Below, in pieces: positions 37,125 through 52,215 of a stretch of 64,000 bases of DNA. The stretch lies in assembly GCA_036971475.1 (NCBI GenBank), contig JBAIZL010000001.1, positions 144,134,692 through 144,198,691 of the forward strand, in the 5' to 3' direction. The first letter of the stretch is position 1. Each line of letters opens with the position of its first letter. Under the pieces are notes generated by a model. That model saw only the letters and a program-made list of their open reading frames with translations. It did not search any database and had not been told where the DNA came from. The DNA is from Prosapia bicincta. Its lineage: Eukaryota > Arthropoda > Insecta > Hemiptera > Cercopidae. The position numbers and the translations under genes were made by a program.

Positions 37125-40100
37125 GACCGAGTAAGCATTGCGCGTGGAAAATATGTTAATTGCGTATACACCCAAGTGCAGCCTAAGAGCTGATAATATG
37201 TGAACTGCTGCCTAAGAACCAAATACTAGCAGCAATACTACCGGGTCTAGTAAACATTTAGTATTCTCCTATTTCAACTTTTCCTTGACATATCTCTTAC
37301 TATTCATATTCCAGTTTCTCGATATAACCCTATTTATCCGTTCGCAATTTGCAATGAATGATATCTCATAAATTATGGAGCGATTTAATCACATTGACAA
37401 ATATGGGTGGAATATATGACAATAATATAACTGGTAACCAGGAGCCTTCTTTACATTACATTTCATAGGTCAAAGAAGCAGAGATTTTACGCTTAGGATC
37501 TGGAACATACCTAGTTAAATTTCAAATTATTAATTTAGTTAAATCTTGCAGGGTTGAATTTCATAAATCTCATATTAAATATAATGGTTTTCTATCTGTT
37601 GTTTTCCAAATCAATTGAGATATCCAATGACTCACATTATCGTAGCGAGATACTTATTTTTTTAACACAAAATACTTAAAACCTTAAGTTTCTAATGCCA
37701 GACTACCATGCCTTATATTAAAATGTATTTATGTTAAAACATATGATTTATATGCAGTGTCGTGTGTTTAATGATGTATATATAATGTAATATAATCCAT
37801 TAGTTTTATTTGTCAACATGAACTTTAATTTAGAAAGACAAATAATTACGGATTATTTTCTATGACTCCGTATCAAACTCCTAATTCGGTGAAAAATTCC
37901 CGGTCTACGTGTATAACCAAGTTCTAGAAGGTAAAGCTTTGCTAATGGGATTTGAGGGATTTAGATAAATAAATTTATCTCACTTTACCAATTACTACAC
38001 AAAAATAACTTTTTGTACAAAACGTTAGTTATGGGTTAAACGATTTAAAAATAAATAATATACTTATTGTAAAAGAAAAATAATTCAAACAAATAATAAC
38101 TTGAGAAAACCAAATTATAAAAACATGTAATTTTTTATGCCAAACTATCATGCCATAAAATTAAGTATATTTTGCGAAACATATGCTTTGTATACATTGT
38201 ATAACATGACCATTGCAGCGGTATGTTTCCTTACAATTTCTATTCAATGACCATAAAACTCTCAGCATATACAGATGGCTCACCTTGTACTCTGAAAAAT
38301 AGGCACTTACGTGCTGGGTTTGTTAATGTGTTGAATATATGTGTTCTATGCATTATTTCCTTCTACAGAGCTCAACAGATGGGCTCCTTTTACGTCTTTC
38401 AACAATATTACGCTAGACTTTTTATATATTTTAATAATAAGTTTTATAAAATTACTTCACATATATAAACGGTATTGTTTAATGTAATTAGGATTACTAG
38501 GAGTACTAGACAAGATTATTGTAGTATAGATTATCGTTATTGGTTACTTCTGCAGTTAGGTTAGGTAGTATTTCAATGTAGACTCTAAAGTTATAATAAA
38601 ATATAGATAAGGTGAATTATATTATGCATGTTTGCTTTAGGAAAATGCAATATTATTATTAATGTAACCAATATTATTAGTGAAACCCCACCTAAAGTAA
38701 GATTGGGAAATTGTTTTGTTCCAGTGGTAAGACGGGATCGTTCGCCTTTTGTGGACGATCATGAAGTATGAAAGGTTATCTAACTAGCAGAATTGTAATA
38801 TACATACTGACGAATTCATAAATTTAAAATCTATAAACATATAAAAAAACAATTCCTAACAAAATATTTTAACTACGGTTATTCAATTAATTTTTTATTA
38901 CTGTCATTTGCTATTAGAATAAATAACAAAAAACAATTTTTTTCGTATAAAATTTAACACGCCCTAGTCTTTAGATTTCTATACCTATAAATGTTGTACT
39001 ATACCTGCTCTGTTGTAAAGAAAAAGTAAAATAGCTTTAATTTTGTGTGAGATAAAATTGTATTTCTATATTCAAGTAAGAACAGATTGTCAAACACAAC
39101 GCTTTAAAAATACTTCTGCTTTAATCGTTTACAATCCTATAATTACCATTGGCATTGACGACTAGTAGTTTAACAACAGGGATAACCAAAATAACTCACA
39201 ACCCAACTATACAATAAAATTAAAATCCCTAAGCATGATATAAGAAAATATTCAATGCAGATTAAAGAGTAAGATAGTTGCACTTTAACAAAGCATGAGG
39301 GATATTAAGATTTATGTCAAAAATATGACCTACTACGTATGTTCTTCTATCTGATAACAGTTTATATCTTATGAATATTGTTATCCTATAATTATCACCT
39401 TTAAATGCATAAATGCATCATGTAGGCTACGTTTTTTCTTATGAGAATCTCTAAAAACAAGTATTAAGTTTGTAAAATTCTTTAACCACAGCTGACACTA
39501 TTTATTCACCATTGTTTAACCGAATCTAAAAAGCTTCGTTATAGTTGACTAAAGGTTACAAGACATATGTAATATCTATGGTAGGTGTAATAGGTGTCTT
39601 GCTGTAATATCATGGTATCATTTTATTTAGTTTTATTTAGGTTACTATCAATTTAGGCAATAAGCCCTGGTTTTTATTAAAATTTCTCAGGTCAAACTAA
39701 AGAGATCCTGTTTCAGTTAGTTATCTATGGTCCTTTTTTACTTGAAAAGGGTTAACATTAATTACATATTTTATAGGATAAGCCCTTTGTGTTCCTACGT
39801 ATACACGATTTCCTAGGTAACTCCATTATGACCAAAATATTAGAAGGCATCCGTGACGTCAACTTTACCCCTAAACAAAGGCCTTATAATATTTTATAAA
39901 CCAGTTCAGCTGCAATAGAAATATTTCGGGTATGTTTTTTCTGTTGTTGAAATGCAGTTACCCAAAGCCCTTACCTGAAAGCATAGTTATTTCACAAAAT
40001 GGTCACACTGACGTTAATTTACTTAAACCTGTACATCCAAACAAATTATTATCCGTCTTAAACATCACCTAGGGTGAAATATAATTTAAAACATCTATTA

Positions 40101-40195
40101 CAGAATTATATTAAAAATGGTCGTTCTGAATGTCCTATCGTAAATAGTTACTTCTCCAGTTAGGTTAGATAATATTTCCATTTATACATTAAAGT
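37125..40195 (-). repeat. Right arm, outer part, of giant inverted repeat
   Basis: Reverse complement of left-arm 6136-8585. Landmarks are the CGAGTAAGCATT...CGTGGAAAAT block at 37135, the GCCA.ACTATCATGCCAT.A block at 38141, and GTAGCGAGATACTT at 37643. Part of it is locally duplicated: 37690-37760 and 38135-38210 match the same left-arm stretch, and a fragment of the outermost segment recurs at 38541-38605. No gene seen. Confidence 0.8.
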
Positions 40196-40712
40196 TATAT
40201 TTTATACCCAGTTATAGCGTATTATATATTTTATTTTTTCTTTTCAAAAAATCCAAATTATGTTTACAATGCCAGCTAGTCACGGCTTCCAAATCAGGTC
40301 TAAGTAATGCTTTTATATTACTATAGTTAAACATTTAATACTTGAATCAGTTAATATAGTTGGGAAATTGAATTGTATTTATTTTATACTTGTCAAACAG
40401 AACATTTCTTAGCTATATAGGATTATATAATACTAATCAGGTGTGCAAGATAACACAGAGCAGAAACACCTGAATAATTATAACATAACACGATGTGTTT
40501 TAGTAGTGAGGCTAGGTTTGTACGACAAATATAAAAGTAAAATTTCCTAATATATCTTTGTAGCAAAACTTAAAATCGTGTTTTCAATGTGTAGAATTTT
40601 TTTAAAATTTACTTTAATATAATACATTTTTGTTGACGAAGGCTTTGTCATTTCCTACCTACTATTATCCCTTTATAATAAATGAATTGGCTACCTTAAG
40701 GTTCTTCAATTG
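39437..40712 (-). repeat. Outer-arm segment, copy B
   Basis: Pairs with copy A (32385-33575) as a direct repeat. Bases 39437-40195 also pair with left-arm 6140-6900; bases 40196-40712 extend beyond anything kept on the left, where the BEL LTR sits. Relative to copy A it has an extra stretch around 39590-39660. Confidence 0.88.
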
Positions 40713-41094
40713 TATATAACCGGAATAATTTGATTTAAATTTTATGTTCGTAAAACACTTTTATCAGGATAACTTTTCCTTTTGACCCTTTACTATCCTT
40801 TAAAGGGACTCAGAATATTGTTTCATAGTTATTACCGTTTTTGTTGACTAAATTTACAGCTATACGTATTCTAACAGTATCTTTACATTACAAAAGAATA
40901 AATAATAATGTATCATTGCTTAAAACAATACCGTCTCACAGTTTAGTTGCCTACTGATTATGTATTTATAATTATTTATCTATTTACACATCTAACTGAA
41001 TGGGATACTTTCCTTCATTTCAAAATTGTTATTCATTAGGCCTACTATATGTTACTGAGTTGAATATTTCAAAGAAAAAAAATAACAATTGAAT

Positions 41095-41115
41095 CCCCCC
41101 CCCCCCCCCCCCCCC
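41095..41115. repeat. Poly-C run of 21
   Basis: Twenty-one consecutive C in AT-rich DNA, preceded by an A-rich stretch. It may be real or a read/assembly artefact. Confidence 0.9.
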
Positions 41116-44100
41116 AATGTTGTCCATAGATATCTAACGTTTTAAAGTTATTAATGCTAGGAAAACATTTTTTAAAATTTCACATACTTCAAGTAGTACC
41201 TCTTTACTGACATTATTGAATAAAGCGATATACCTATATAAAACGTTTTATATTCATAGTTATCGAATCTAATTTTTACAACAGTTCGACTAAATCTCGG
41301 TTTTTCGTTAGCCAAGCTTGATCTACCATTATCAATGTTATTCCATTTCTAGGTTATCTCGGAGAATCGTATTTCTCTCAGTTATGCAAATAATGTTTTA
41401 AGAACTTATACCTACACGTTTTACATAGTTTCATTATAGGAGAGAATATTCATTTTAAATATTGGAAACCTAATATTCGATCTGAATTATTTAACAATAT
41501 ACCGTACAATATAATTTATATATTTCCGGAGTATTTACTTTTCTATTACGATTGGTGTAACACTAACCTTATAATAATTGAAAAAAGAAATTTTGACCAT
41601 GACTTAGGAGTTTACATATATTTGATCCTGAATCAGATTGAAATCTCGATCTAGTTCATGATTAAGTCTACCCGATACGTCTTTCCCGAATTAGAATGAT
41701 AGGAAATGAATGAGAAAAAGTAATCAGAACCGAAATCACTTAATTTTCTCTGATAATTGGACGAAATTACATCATAGATGTATCCTATTGGACACCGAAG
41801 CTCAAACATCGCCTCTATAAGAGAACTGTCTAGTTCTACCAAAATTTTATTTGTGAGGAACCAAATATGGTAATTGTGTAACATCTTTTTATTTCACATT
41901 TCTAATGGAATGTGTTACTGGATGCCCAAACTTCGGCAGGTAATAGAATATCGAACAGGTTGGGGTTTTAGAGTAAACAAAAATTTAAGACAGTAAAAAA
42001 TAGATTACGTTGACCTTTTATACAGTATACAGATTATTATACTACAGCTAACAAGTTAGATATTTAGAATTGTAGAAATGACTTGTATTAAATTTGTTAT
42101 TTCAAATTAACTCGTAACATGAGCGGCAAATTAATTACCCTCGGTTCAACTCTCTTTTTTTGATGAGTTTAGGGCTTCATGCTTTGTGTCTCTTCGGCGT
42201 AACGTCTCACATTAACATTTAATTAATATTAATTTATTCAAGTTGAACGAGAAACGTTTATGGAGCAACGTTGCATAAGGGAGTGAGGTAGTAAGAGTTT
42301 CCTGAAACGGGAACTAAAGTAACTGACTGAATTCCCACCCTAACGAATGCTTTTGCATATGCCCTATCGCTAACATCATTTGTTGGTGAATTTGAAATAC
42401 TTAGCATTTCATATGTTTTTTCAATTTCAATTGCATGTATAAACAAATCGGAAAAAAATTATTTTACAATCCAGAATGTTTGCTAATGTATGCTGAACGG
42501 AATTGATTCACCAACTTATAAAATAAATAAATTTAGAAACTCATAAAATAACATACATTTAATACATTCTAAATAATCAGATAATATAGTGTTATGTTAT
42601 GACTAGTCACGCAAATATTGAATGACATGACAAATTAGTTAAACATAGAAAAAAGTTGCTAAACTCCTAATCTAATTCCGATATCTTTAGCTCTATTATA
42701 AAAGGTTTTTCCGACACAGATGAGCCATAAAGCGAAATGTGTGGTCAATGTAACTTTTTATTCTAGTTATAACGTCTGAAACTATCTAATTGGTCATGTA
42801 CAAAATGTTATATAAGGGGTATGTTTAGTATACAGGGACCCATTAGATCCGACAAGGCAATGTCGTCGATAGTTGGGAGAAAAAAAGCATACGGACATTA
42901 AAATCTACCTATACAACCTTTAATCTACACGTTATTTCACCTCTCCCTTTTTACCTTCCAGTCTTTGTTACAAATACACAAAAAGATTCTTCATAAGTTA
43001 AACCACAGATAATTTCTAAACTGTTTATTACAATTTTAATAAATTGTGTATTACTTTAACGAATATTTAAGTACGTTTTCACGCTACCAGAACTGTTAAA
43101 TATAACATGATACTTAGCGTCTAGTAAAGAAATTATACTTTAAATGATAATGTAGGTGCACTGAAACTGGCCAGCCAAGGTTACAGTCTTTCAAGTCTGT
43201 TTGAGTAACCACTGAACTTGTGTGTGTGAAGCCCAACCGCCTGCAAATATTGAAAGACATATAATATAGTAGTGGCAATCTATATATCTGGGACACGTGC
43301 CACAAAGTCCTGGAATTTAATCTCATTTACTTCAAGTCTGAAATATCTCACCAAACATTATCTATTGTTTCTGTTTAATATTTTGTTAGCGCAGAGCACA
43401 AGATAATTATGCACAATAAATATTCTAGAAATCTGAAAGGTGTTTGAAGTTTGTTCTTAATTCTGGAGTTAAAATTTCTACTGAGGATCAAGACCTATTT
43501 TTATGAAAATACTTGAAATAAGGAACTATTTTCACAATTCTCAACTGTAAGTTAATCATATTTTGTTGTTTTTATACTGATTCCTACACCCGTTGAATTT
43601 TTGTAACAGATCGATTAATTAGGGCAATTAGATTCAACCTTAATTAAATTCACGCTACACGAACTAAGGTTATCAGGCTGCAGTTGCCTAGCAATGGCCT
43701 TTGGTTGTTTGAAAGTGGTTGAAATTGATTAAAATGTTTTAAAAGATAGATCTTCTGCATCACTCCCTATCGATTCTTTGCTAGCTAATTGTGGAGTAAT
43801 TTAACATTCGTTTCTCTTTTATTTTACATTTTCCATCATATTGCAGTATCGTAAATTTAAGCAAGGTTTAATATAGTTCGGTTATAATAATAATTTAATT
43901 AGAGATTAGCTAGTTAGGACAATTCACAATGATAAAAAATAAAACAGGTTAAACTCTAGATCTCACTACACATTACTTCATTAAAACAAACACACCAGAT
44001 TCGACGACGGTAAAGCCTTCAACAATGCTTACCTACTCCTAACATATTTCATCAAGCTGTCGTAAAACTAAAATACAAACAAGATGACGCAATAAAAAAT

Positions 44101-45611
44101 CAACAAATAGATTGTTGAGGAAAGTTATCTAGTATACATTTTTTTTCTCATCATCAATATGCAAAATATAAACAAGGCTATAACAGTAAAAAAAATATTT
44201 CACTTTTATAAAAGGTGCATTACAAAATTATAAGTATAAATTAGAAATTCAAGTCAAATATATTTAACCAATAATTAAAATTTACACAACGTTTGAACTA
44301 GGTACCGTTTGAACTAGTAGCAGCTAATCTAACACTTATTACGTCTGGAACAGAAATCACAGATTTTAATTAAATGTTTATAGAAATAACGCAGAATTCG
44401 GTAAAGTAAGAGAGGAGCCCTGGACTGGGAGGACTCATTGTTGATTGACTCATATAGAAATTTGTTAATAAATCATTTTATAAACCATTTGTTTTAAAAT
44501 GGCTAATAAACTATTAGTTTCAAATGTTTTATATTGTTTCTTTTGCAGTTGTACGATACCTTAATAAAATATGTTAGAGGTAGCCGAAGCAGGTAAAGGT
44601 GATAAAGGTGATATCGTTGCTAGTCTGGTAGTTTTAATAAACTAATGTGTTTTTCTTATAAACTAATACGTACTGAGATTTTGAGTAAACTGTTTCAATT
44701 ATTGGTATTTTAGTTAGGTATTGTATGTTATTTTGCAATCATGACTTCGTCTAAAAGTGACAGGAGCAAAGAAATAGAATTTGCTAATTTGCTGAAACAA
44801 AAAATGTCTTTTAAGGAGAGTTTACTACCAAAGTTCACATTGTAACATTTGATTAAGAACATTGCCCAAACATCAAGATTAGTTATTTATACAAAAATAA
44901 CTGAATTAGGTTCTTAATTGTATTGAGTTAAGCTGTATTGAGAAATAGTTCTTTCTTTCGTTATAATATGGTTCTGCTCTATATCTTTTAAATTGCGATT
45001 CAATCTTTACTTGTAAACTAGAAATCACATCTAAGTTACAAGTTAGCCTACAAATTATGGGAAAAACTAATTGCTCAGTTACATTGGTAAGGTGTCAGTG
45101 AAAACGAAATGGGCGGCAAGTACTGCAATTATACAAGTCATATTTTTATTCGAATGCTAATAAAGAAAATCCATGTACAACTTATACCTTTTTCTCTCAT
45201 TTTAGTCTTTTATATCTTAATTTCCACGATACTTGCTATAAGTGCAGCTCTTCACATGCTCTGTGCCTGAAGATAGTTCAACCATGTCATTCCACTAACA
45301 TACAACAACCCATTGTAAACACGAATTTTCCAGTTTGTAGTTTACAGAGTTATATAAAATATAATGATTCCATTTCTATGAAATAGTATATAATCAGAAC
45401 AAAAATAATAGAAAGAGATTTTAAAGCAGAAGGTGATATAAATTTTCAAATTCATTTAAAAAACATTATCTTGAGATAGACACATTGCATTATGAAATAC
45501 AACTATTGTAATGTGTTAAAAATGTCTCTATAAGACTTCTAAAAACTGGGAAAGAAAATTGATACCACATGAAACATAGTTTTTCCTAGTTTCAAAGAGG
45601 TTATTAAAAGA
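41116..45611. other. AT-rich intergenic or intronic DNA, no gene seen
   Basis: No frame with recognisable domains, and no repeats of note. The short frame at 44741-44845 (MTSSKSDRSKEIEF..., 34 codons) is charged and in a plausible context, but it is too short to call. Confidence 0.5.
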
Positions 45612-46103
45612 TTATTTCGGAATAACTATTGAATAAAAATATAGAAATATGTATTACAACCTGACTAAATAAAATCCAACGAATAAAAAACATTTATCAC
45701 TATAGTAATGAAAAGTTATATAATAATCGGTAAGAAATGAAGAATGAAAAAATAATAACATAACAAAATTTTAAAGAATTCTGAAAATAGTTTTAAATAA
45801 ACAGTAAAGCGCAAAACCATTTTAAAATCTTGGAATTCATAGGGATACCACAGGAAATATAATGATATCAAAATAATATTTGGAATAATGAATGAAGAAA
45901 AATATATAAATATATATTACAACCTTACTGAATAAACCTTTTAAGCCTATACAAAACCTGAATAACATACATTTAACAGTATAATAATGATGAATTATAT
46001 GATAGTCGGTAAAAAATGAAGATTGAACAAATAATAACAAAGTATTAGAGAGTTCTGAAAAATAGTATTAAATAATAGTAAAGCACGAAATCATTGGTAA
46101 ATT
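45612..46103 (+). repeat. Diverged tandem duplication, period ~263 bp
   Basis: TATTACAACCT at 45652 and 45915. Both copies continue with related blocks including CATTTA.CA.TATA.TAATGA, AATCGGTAAGAAATGAAGA / AGTCGGTAAAAAATGAAGA and AGTAAAGC.C.AAA.CATT. No coding content. Confidence 0.8.
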
Positions 46104-49100
46104 ATTCAGTGCGGTTGAAATGCTAAAAACGAGTGAAACGGATTATGAACATTATAAAATAAAACCAAACCTGTAAAAATAACTAATAATATGTGAGTAA
46201 TATTATAAATTCGTAGAGTGATGGAAAACGTAGACAATAACGTTAGAGACCTATGTTCAAGTTCATTCTGGTGAAACAAATTTAAAATGTAATAAACGCA
46301 TACTGTAGCAAACTGAAAGACTATCATCCTACGAACAAACAGGGAGCTCCTGGTTGGGAAGCTTTTAAACTTTTTTAAAAGTAAATACGGGAGTTGGAGG
46401 TTATACTTATAATACTCTATTCTGTTGCGGGAAGTATTGTGGATGATTTCACGCAATACTACTGGTAGAATCCTCATATGCTATCATAATACCGATGATT
46501 CTGTGCAATAAAACGGTAATTTTAAACATTTAAACATTTAAAATATATTCCCATATGCGATAGTATGAATGAAATTCTTACAGTCAAATATATAATGATT
46601 ACTAAGTTCAGTCCTGTAAAAACTACCGGTAAAACATTTAATATTTTATAAACACCCCTTTAAAATTAAGTATATTATTCAAACTTACCTTGGATGCAAA
46701 CAATAAAATAAATATTTTCTAAATCAATTATGACTTTTCACATTAATTTAGATATAAAAGGATCTATTAGAAAAAAAGAAATAATTTTAGTAAAACATAG
46801 AAATTGAAATACTAGTTACTATGTTGAAATTAATATACCCTAAGTTATTACATAAACTTATTTCGTTTGTTTTTTGTTTTCGTCGAATTATTGTTTATAA
46901 TTATATAAAGCAGAATGTTATTTTATGTAATTCAAGCCATAAAATAAATATCGTTTCATTCTCTCATTTTTTAATGGTTCCATAAATAATTTTATATGAA
47001 GTATTGGATATATTCAGGAAAAGTATATATTATGTGATAATAAATCTATTCACGATGCCTTTGTTTTCATGCGTTCGTCAATGTTTAACACAGCAATCTT
47101 TACACATTAACGAGAATATATGCAAAGTAAGCTATAAAACATGAAAATAAATAAATGCCAATAATCGGAATATTTTCTCTGATAGATATATGTGCAACGA
47201 TGGAATTTTCATTACCTAAAATTTAATTTTTTTAAAAAATATTCAAAAGTCTGCTTTGCTTGTTTGCAGAATGTTTGTATTAACTAAATATGTTAGATAA
47301 AGTTAAGTATATATTTCGAAAACGAATATTCTATTACATTTTATTTTGTCTGGTTGTTTTAAATTGTACTTGAATGACTTTGAATTCTAAAATATTACTG
47401 AAATCATAACTTTTCAAATTATCTCACCTGCTTTTTGTTGTCGTATACAGAGTTAAATTTAATTTTTAAAAATCTAGACATCTTGCTTTATAACAGAATG
47501 TAAATAATTTAAACTTGTTTTTTTCCTAATACGGTAAACAAAATTAGTGAAACAATCTATATCGCCTTTGATATAACATTAAAAATACAGTATACCCTTA
47601 TCACAGACGGTTTAAATTATAACCGAAACTTGACTGATAACGGACTGTGTTCTAAAGATATATCACGAAACAACTGCAAACCACTTAACCACGTACCTCT
47701 TAGTCTGCTTCGACGTAAAGCCTAAACGGCTGTTAATGCGGTCACGTATACCTTTTATATAGCAGAATTATCTCAAAACTAATACAATTGAACTACCAAT
47801 AGTGAAATTAACGAGTACCTATTGTTTTGTTTAACCAAGACTATGCTATTCTAAGTTGCTTCACTCAAAAGGTCATTGGCCTCAAACTAGCTGAAGCGAT
47901 TCTAATTAATTGTAATGATTGTGTAGACAGTGTAATATCAGTAATGTTAATAACACTAAATAATCACTTGTTGACAAATATTTGTTAAAGAAATGCTATT
48001 CTACTTGCTAGCCTGTAAGACACTGGCATAAACATCACATTTTTTCTAAACCACCTCAAAATATTCAGTAGTGCATGATATCAATATTATTTCGAGAATG
48101 TTTCGCTTAGAACTGACTGTCATTAAAACAAATGATTCTCTACCCTAATCAGTTAGTTATAACATGTTTCTAGTCTTCGTTTTAACATAATCTTTCGCTA
48201 TTTCGGTTTCGATTATTATCAAATAATATTGATATCAATTTATAAGAAAATTCTATCCTATCAAACACGTTTTATACGTTTTCTTGTTGTTTAAAGTAAA
48301 AATAAATAATCTAGATAACCCGGAATTGTAATAGAATGAAATATATTTTAACATGCATTCTCCATAATAGTTTAAATAATCTAAATTCCTATTTTGTAAC
48401 TGAAAGAAATAGGCCACGTTTAATGCTCTAGCTCTAGCTCAGATTTAGATTACTTTATTTATTACAATTTGATTTAAAACTCCAGTTATAATACCAAGGC
48501 CAGATCTATTTAAAGTTAAATTTCAATTGCATCTACAAAAACAGTTCTAGAGTATAAATTAGAATAATAATTAAAGACCTCGATCAACCTGAAGACCCAG
48601 TAATAACTCCAAATCTAATTCCTTGAATAGATTGGAGACCAATCCAATTCCATCTTGAATTCCAATATCAGGTTTAAACGTTAAACACTTTCAAACTCTA
48701 AACCAGTTTTACTTAAAAATCAAACCCAAAAAATGTGGAGTTGAAACTGAGGTAATAATTCTATTGACTAATTTTGGTATTAGACCTTCATTTATAAAAT
48801 CAAGTATGTAGCCTGAATTATAAAATCAGTTTCTTTTACTAACTTTTGAATAATTTACTATAGAATAAAGAAGTGTGGAGGTTTCATTTCAGTGTTATTG
48901 TTGTGACATTTTAAAACGACATTCCTAATGCTCGTACTATTATGTTTCCTTATGTTTCCGTATGTTCGTATAATGCTCTATTTCATTAGGCTCATATTTA
49001 TAGATGTTCATTGTCCTATAAAGAAATACCTTCATTTTTCACAAAAATCATTTATATTTATTGATTTATAAGGAGTTATAAATATAATTTAAATATTTTC

Positions 49101-51640
49101 AAAAAATATAGAGAGCTCATTTCGCAGTTTAAAAATATAATAATTAAATGATCCAAAATTCAATGACTATATTAAAGTTCTTACAGATGCCAATGAACTT
49201 CTCCTTAATAAATAACAATGCAAGCAGAACGCTTTCCTCCTACTTTGAACTGGAGGAAAATAAGACGCTCTGTTAAAGACTAAGAATAGATTTGCAAATA
49301 TAGATTCTACTCCCACACAGTCATTGCCCTCAGATGCAATCTAATCTTCGTTCAGTAGAACTCCTTCGCAGAAACTATATTGCCTCTTACTTTGCTGAAA
49401 AAATAAATTTCTAAATATCTTCTGAATACAGTGAATGTTTTTGTCATCAATGTTGCGATCCGTTTCCTTCAAATCCTAGCTACGGTTTTACAATTAAAGT
49501 TCAATTTACCCGGCTCGTGACAATTGTGTCACAGAATCCATATACATGAATTTGTAGTAATCCTTATTTTAATAGAAGTTCAATGTGTAGTAGGAGAGAG
49601 TATGATAATACCTACACACTTTAATAAACACATCATTATAAGAAATATATTTGACAAGAATTTTGCACTTGTCTACACTGTTCATTGTGGTGGAAATCTC
49701 ACTTCCAGCCACATAATAATACTGATATTTTGTAAACAACTACGATTTAATGCTTTTTCCTTCCATACATTCCAGAAAGAGGTCCTACAATATATATGTG
49801 TATAATCTACATCTGTTGTTTTATGCTCCCATTGCCATAATCGTAAATCTGGAAGAACAAATAGTATTACTAGTAACAATTTCTACTATGTTATTTAAAA
49901 TAGGTATATTTCATCGTCAAACATTGATTACACCATCGTAATTTATCTGCCAAGCTTGTGTTACTGTAAACTACAATTATTATAAGTATTTGGAGTCGTA
50001 ACTGTGTTCATTGGTCTCAAAATTGAAATTTTTTAATAATGTACTCCTATAAAGCAATAACGATATCCACAAGGAACCTGTAACTACATTTATTATATTT
50101 TTTTGTTATCAGACGTATTGGCATCTAGTGACTAATACTTTTACAAACTGAATCTTTATAAATATAAAGCCGAAGATCAATGGTTAGTGAACTTCTTTGG
50201 TAATAAATGAAAACAAAATATATTTTAAAAGTGTAAGTAGTACTACTTATAACTAGCCTATTAAAACATAATATTTTTAAAAACCGATAAAAAAAAATAA
50301 TGTATTGATTTTTCAAATAATTTCACAATATTAAATGATGATCTATTCAACAAACCTCCATTAACAGAAGTTAACTTTTCTACTGTTAAAATAGCGGCCA
50401 TTGGTTTTCAAGCCGTACTTAAAATTTACAAAAGCTTTATGTTAATAGACTAATATTACTATTGTAAAGCAGTAAACTCTATAGGTATGAGTAATTCATT
50501 GATTTTAATTATTATATGTTAACATGAACTCACATATCTCATTACATATGATTACATATAGAGTGTTAGGAGCATGGTCAAATTTAAGGGTGATAACTTC
50601 AGGTAGACATAAAAACCGCTTTAGCAATTCACATTTAATATTTGCCAAATTGAATTAGGAAGGGGTAGCTTTAAATCTGGAAGGCGAAATGAATAGTTAA
50701 CAGTAATTTAAACTTCATTAGTGAACAGATGGGACTTCATCGTTAGCGAAGTCTGTCGCAAGGCAATCTTGTCACTGACTCGGATTTAATCACAAATTTC
50801 ATTACACATTTTAGCCCGATGTCTTGGGAACAACTTGTTTATGACCCTGAAATAGGGCAGACAGTTTTACATTTGTGTTTGATCTTACAACCAAGGATCT
50901 TTCTTCCGGTAACTTAACCCTTACACATAATTTTCAAATATAGGTGTTATTACTGTTCAAAATAAAACATTAATTTTTTCCTAGATTGAAATGCACAAAC
51001 TGATATTTTAATTTAATTTAAACAGTTGAAAGATATTCATCGAAGGCCTCTGTCCCTATCGTTATTTTTTTAATATCTCTTTGGAACACGGGCTTTACAC
51101 ACGATTTTCAAGTTTCATCAATATCTTACATGAATATTTCTTACAAACTCAATTATCCAAACATCAATCGAAACTGCCAAGAAACTCACCTTATTTCGCC
51201 TTGCTTTAATATATTGGAATAAAAAAAATTTATAATAATTTTCACTACAAACATTAGATTTCTAATGTCTAAAAGTTTCGATATTTTGTCAGTAACTCAT
51301 TTCCTGGCTCTCAGTAATTCACACTTTAGCTACACTTTTGCTCATTTTTTCGAGATATGATACAAGTAAATGTTAGTATACAGTAATTTATGTCTAACCA
51401 TACAAAAAATTACTAGAATTACAAAATATTTGCTTGTGACCAACACATATCGATTGTTTCCCTATTGTTATTTCCGATTGTGTTCAGTTAAACATTTTGA
51501 ATGTATTCAAGCTCCGTCATACTGAAACGTTACCAATATTCTATGATAGTTCTAATTCTTATTACAACACCGTCTCAAGGACATTTTCCATTGTTTCCAT
51601 TTTCTACCACACCTCCGGCTAACTCATCCTCTTTACTGCA
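46104..51640. other. AT-rich DNA, no gene seen
   Basis: A 123-codon minus-strand frame (46106-46477) has no motif, a biased hydrophobic/aromatic composition and no splice context; it is probably chance. The rest shows nothing identifiable. Confidence 0.5.
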
Positions 51641-51651
51641 CTCAACTCCCC

Positions 51652-51723
51652 TTGATAACCACTCAGTATTCGCAAGAGAGTAAAGGTTTATCTCTTGACT
51701 CCGAATCCTGGTTCGAAACCTGT
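51652..51723 (+). other. Degenerate tRNA-like sequence (possible SINE head)
   Basis: TAACCACTCAGT resembles an A-box region, AAGAGA...TCTCTT a loosely closed anticodon arm, and CCTGGTTCGAAACCTG a good B-box (GGTTCGAAACC). The loop is too large for a functional tRNA. It may be a tRNA-derived SINE head or a coincidence. Confidence 0.25.
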
Positions 51724-52077
51724 AAATCAAGGAATAAACCTGTTAGAAAAACCAACCCTTAAGTTTGTTACAAGATCCAATTAGCCCACTATAAGCCTTT
51801 TAAGCTCCTTTCGAGCTAGTGGAAACATAGAGAGCCACTTTTATCTTAAAGAATATAATTGGATACCCAATATATTTATTTTAACTTAAATGCAAATTTG
51901 GAAAATATAAGTGTTTAATTTAATATCTGTATTTGGTACTAACTAGTTTGTGTACACTTACAGGAGTTAGCCTCTTATTTTTTATATATATACTGGTAAT
52001 AAATTTAACTTAGGTATACCTATCTTGTTTTAGGTTAATAGTGTAGAATTGGCCCCTTATTAAGTCTAAACAATTAT

Positions 52078-52080
<3 letters not shown>

Positions 52081-52147
<67 letters not shown>

Positions 52148-52165
52148 ATATATATGTATATACAC

Positions 52166-52212
<47 letters not shown>
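52081..52212. repeat. Compound (CA)n(TA)n(TG)(TA)n palindromic microsatellite
   Basis: CA 52081-52108, TA to 52139, a short TGTGTG, then TA with GTATATACACATATG. It is self-complementary. Confidence 0.95.

Positions 52213-52215
<3 letters not shown>

Noticed and set aside
46106..46477. 123-codon minus-strand frame
   Set aside because: No motif, composition typical of AT-rich chance frames, no splice or promoter context, and it overlaps no conserved repeat.
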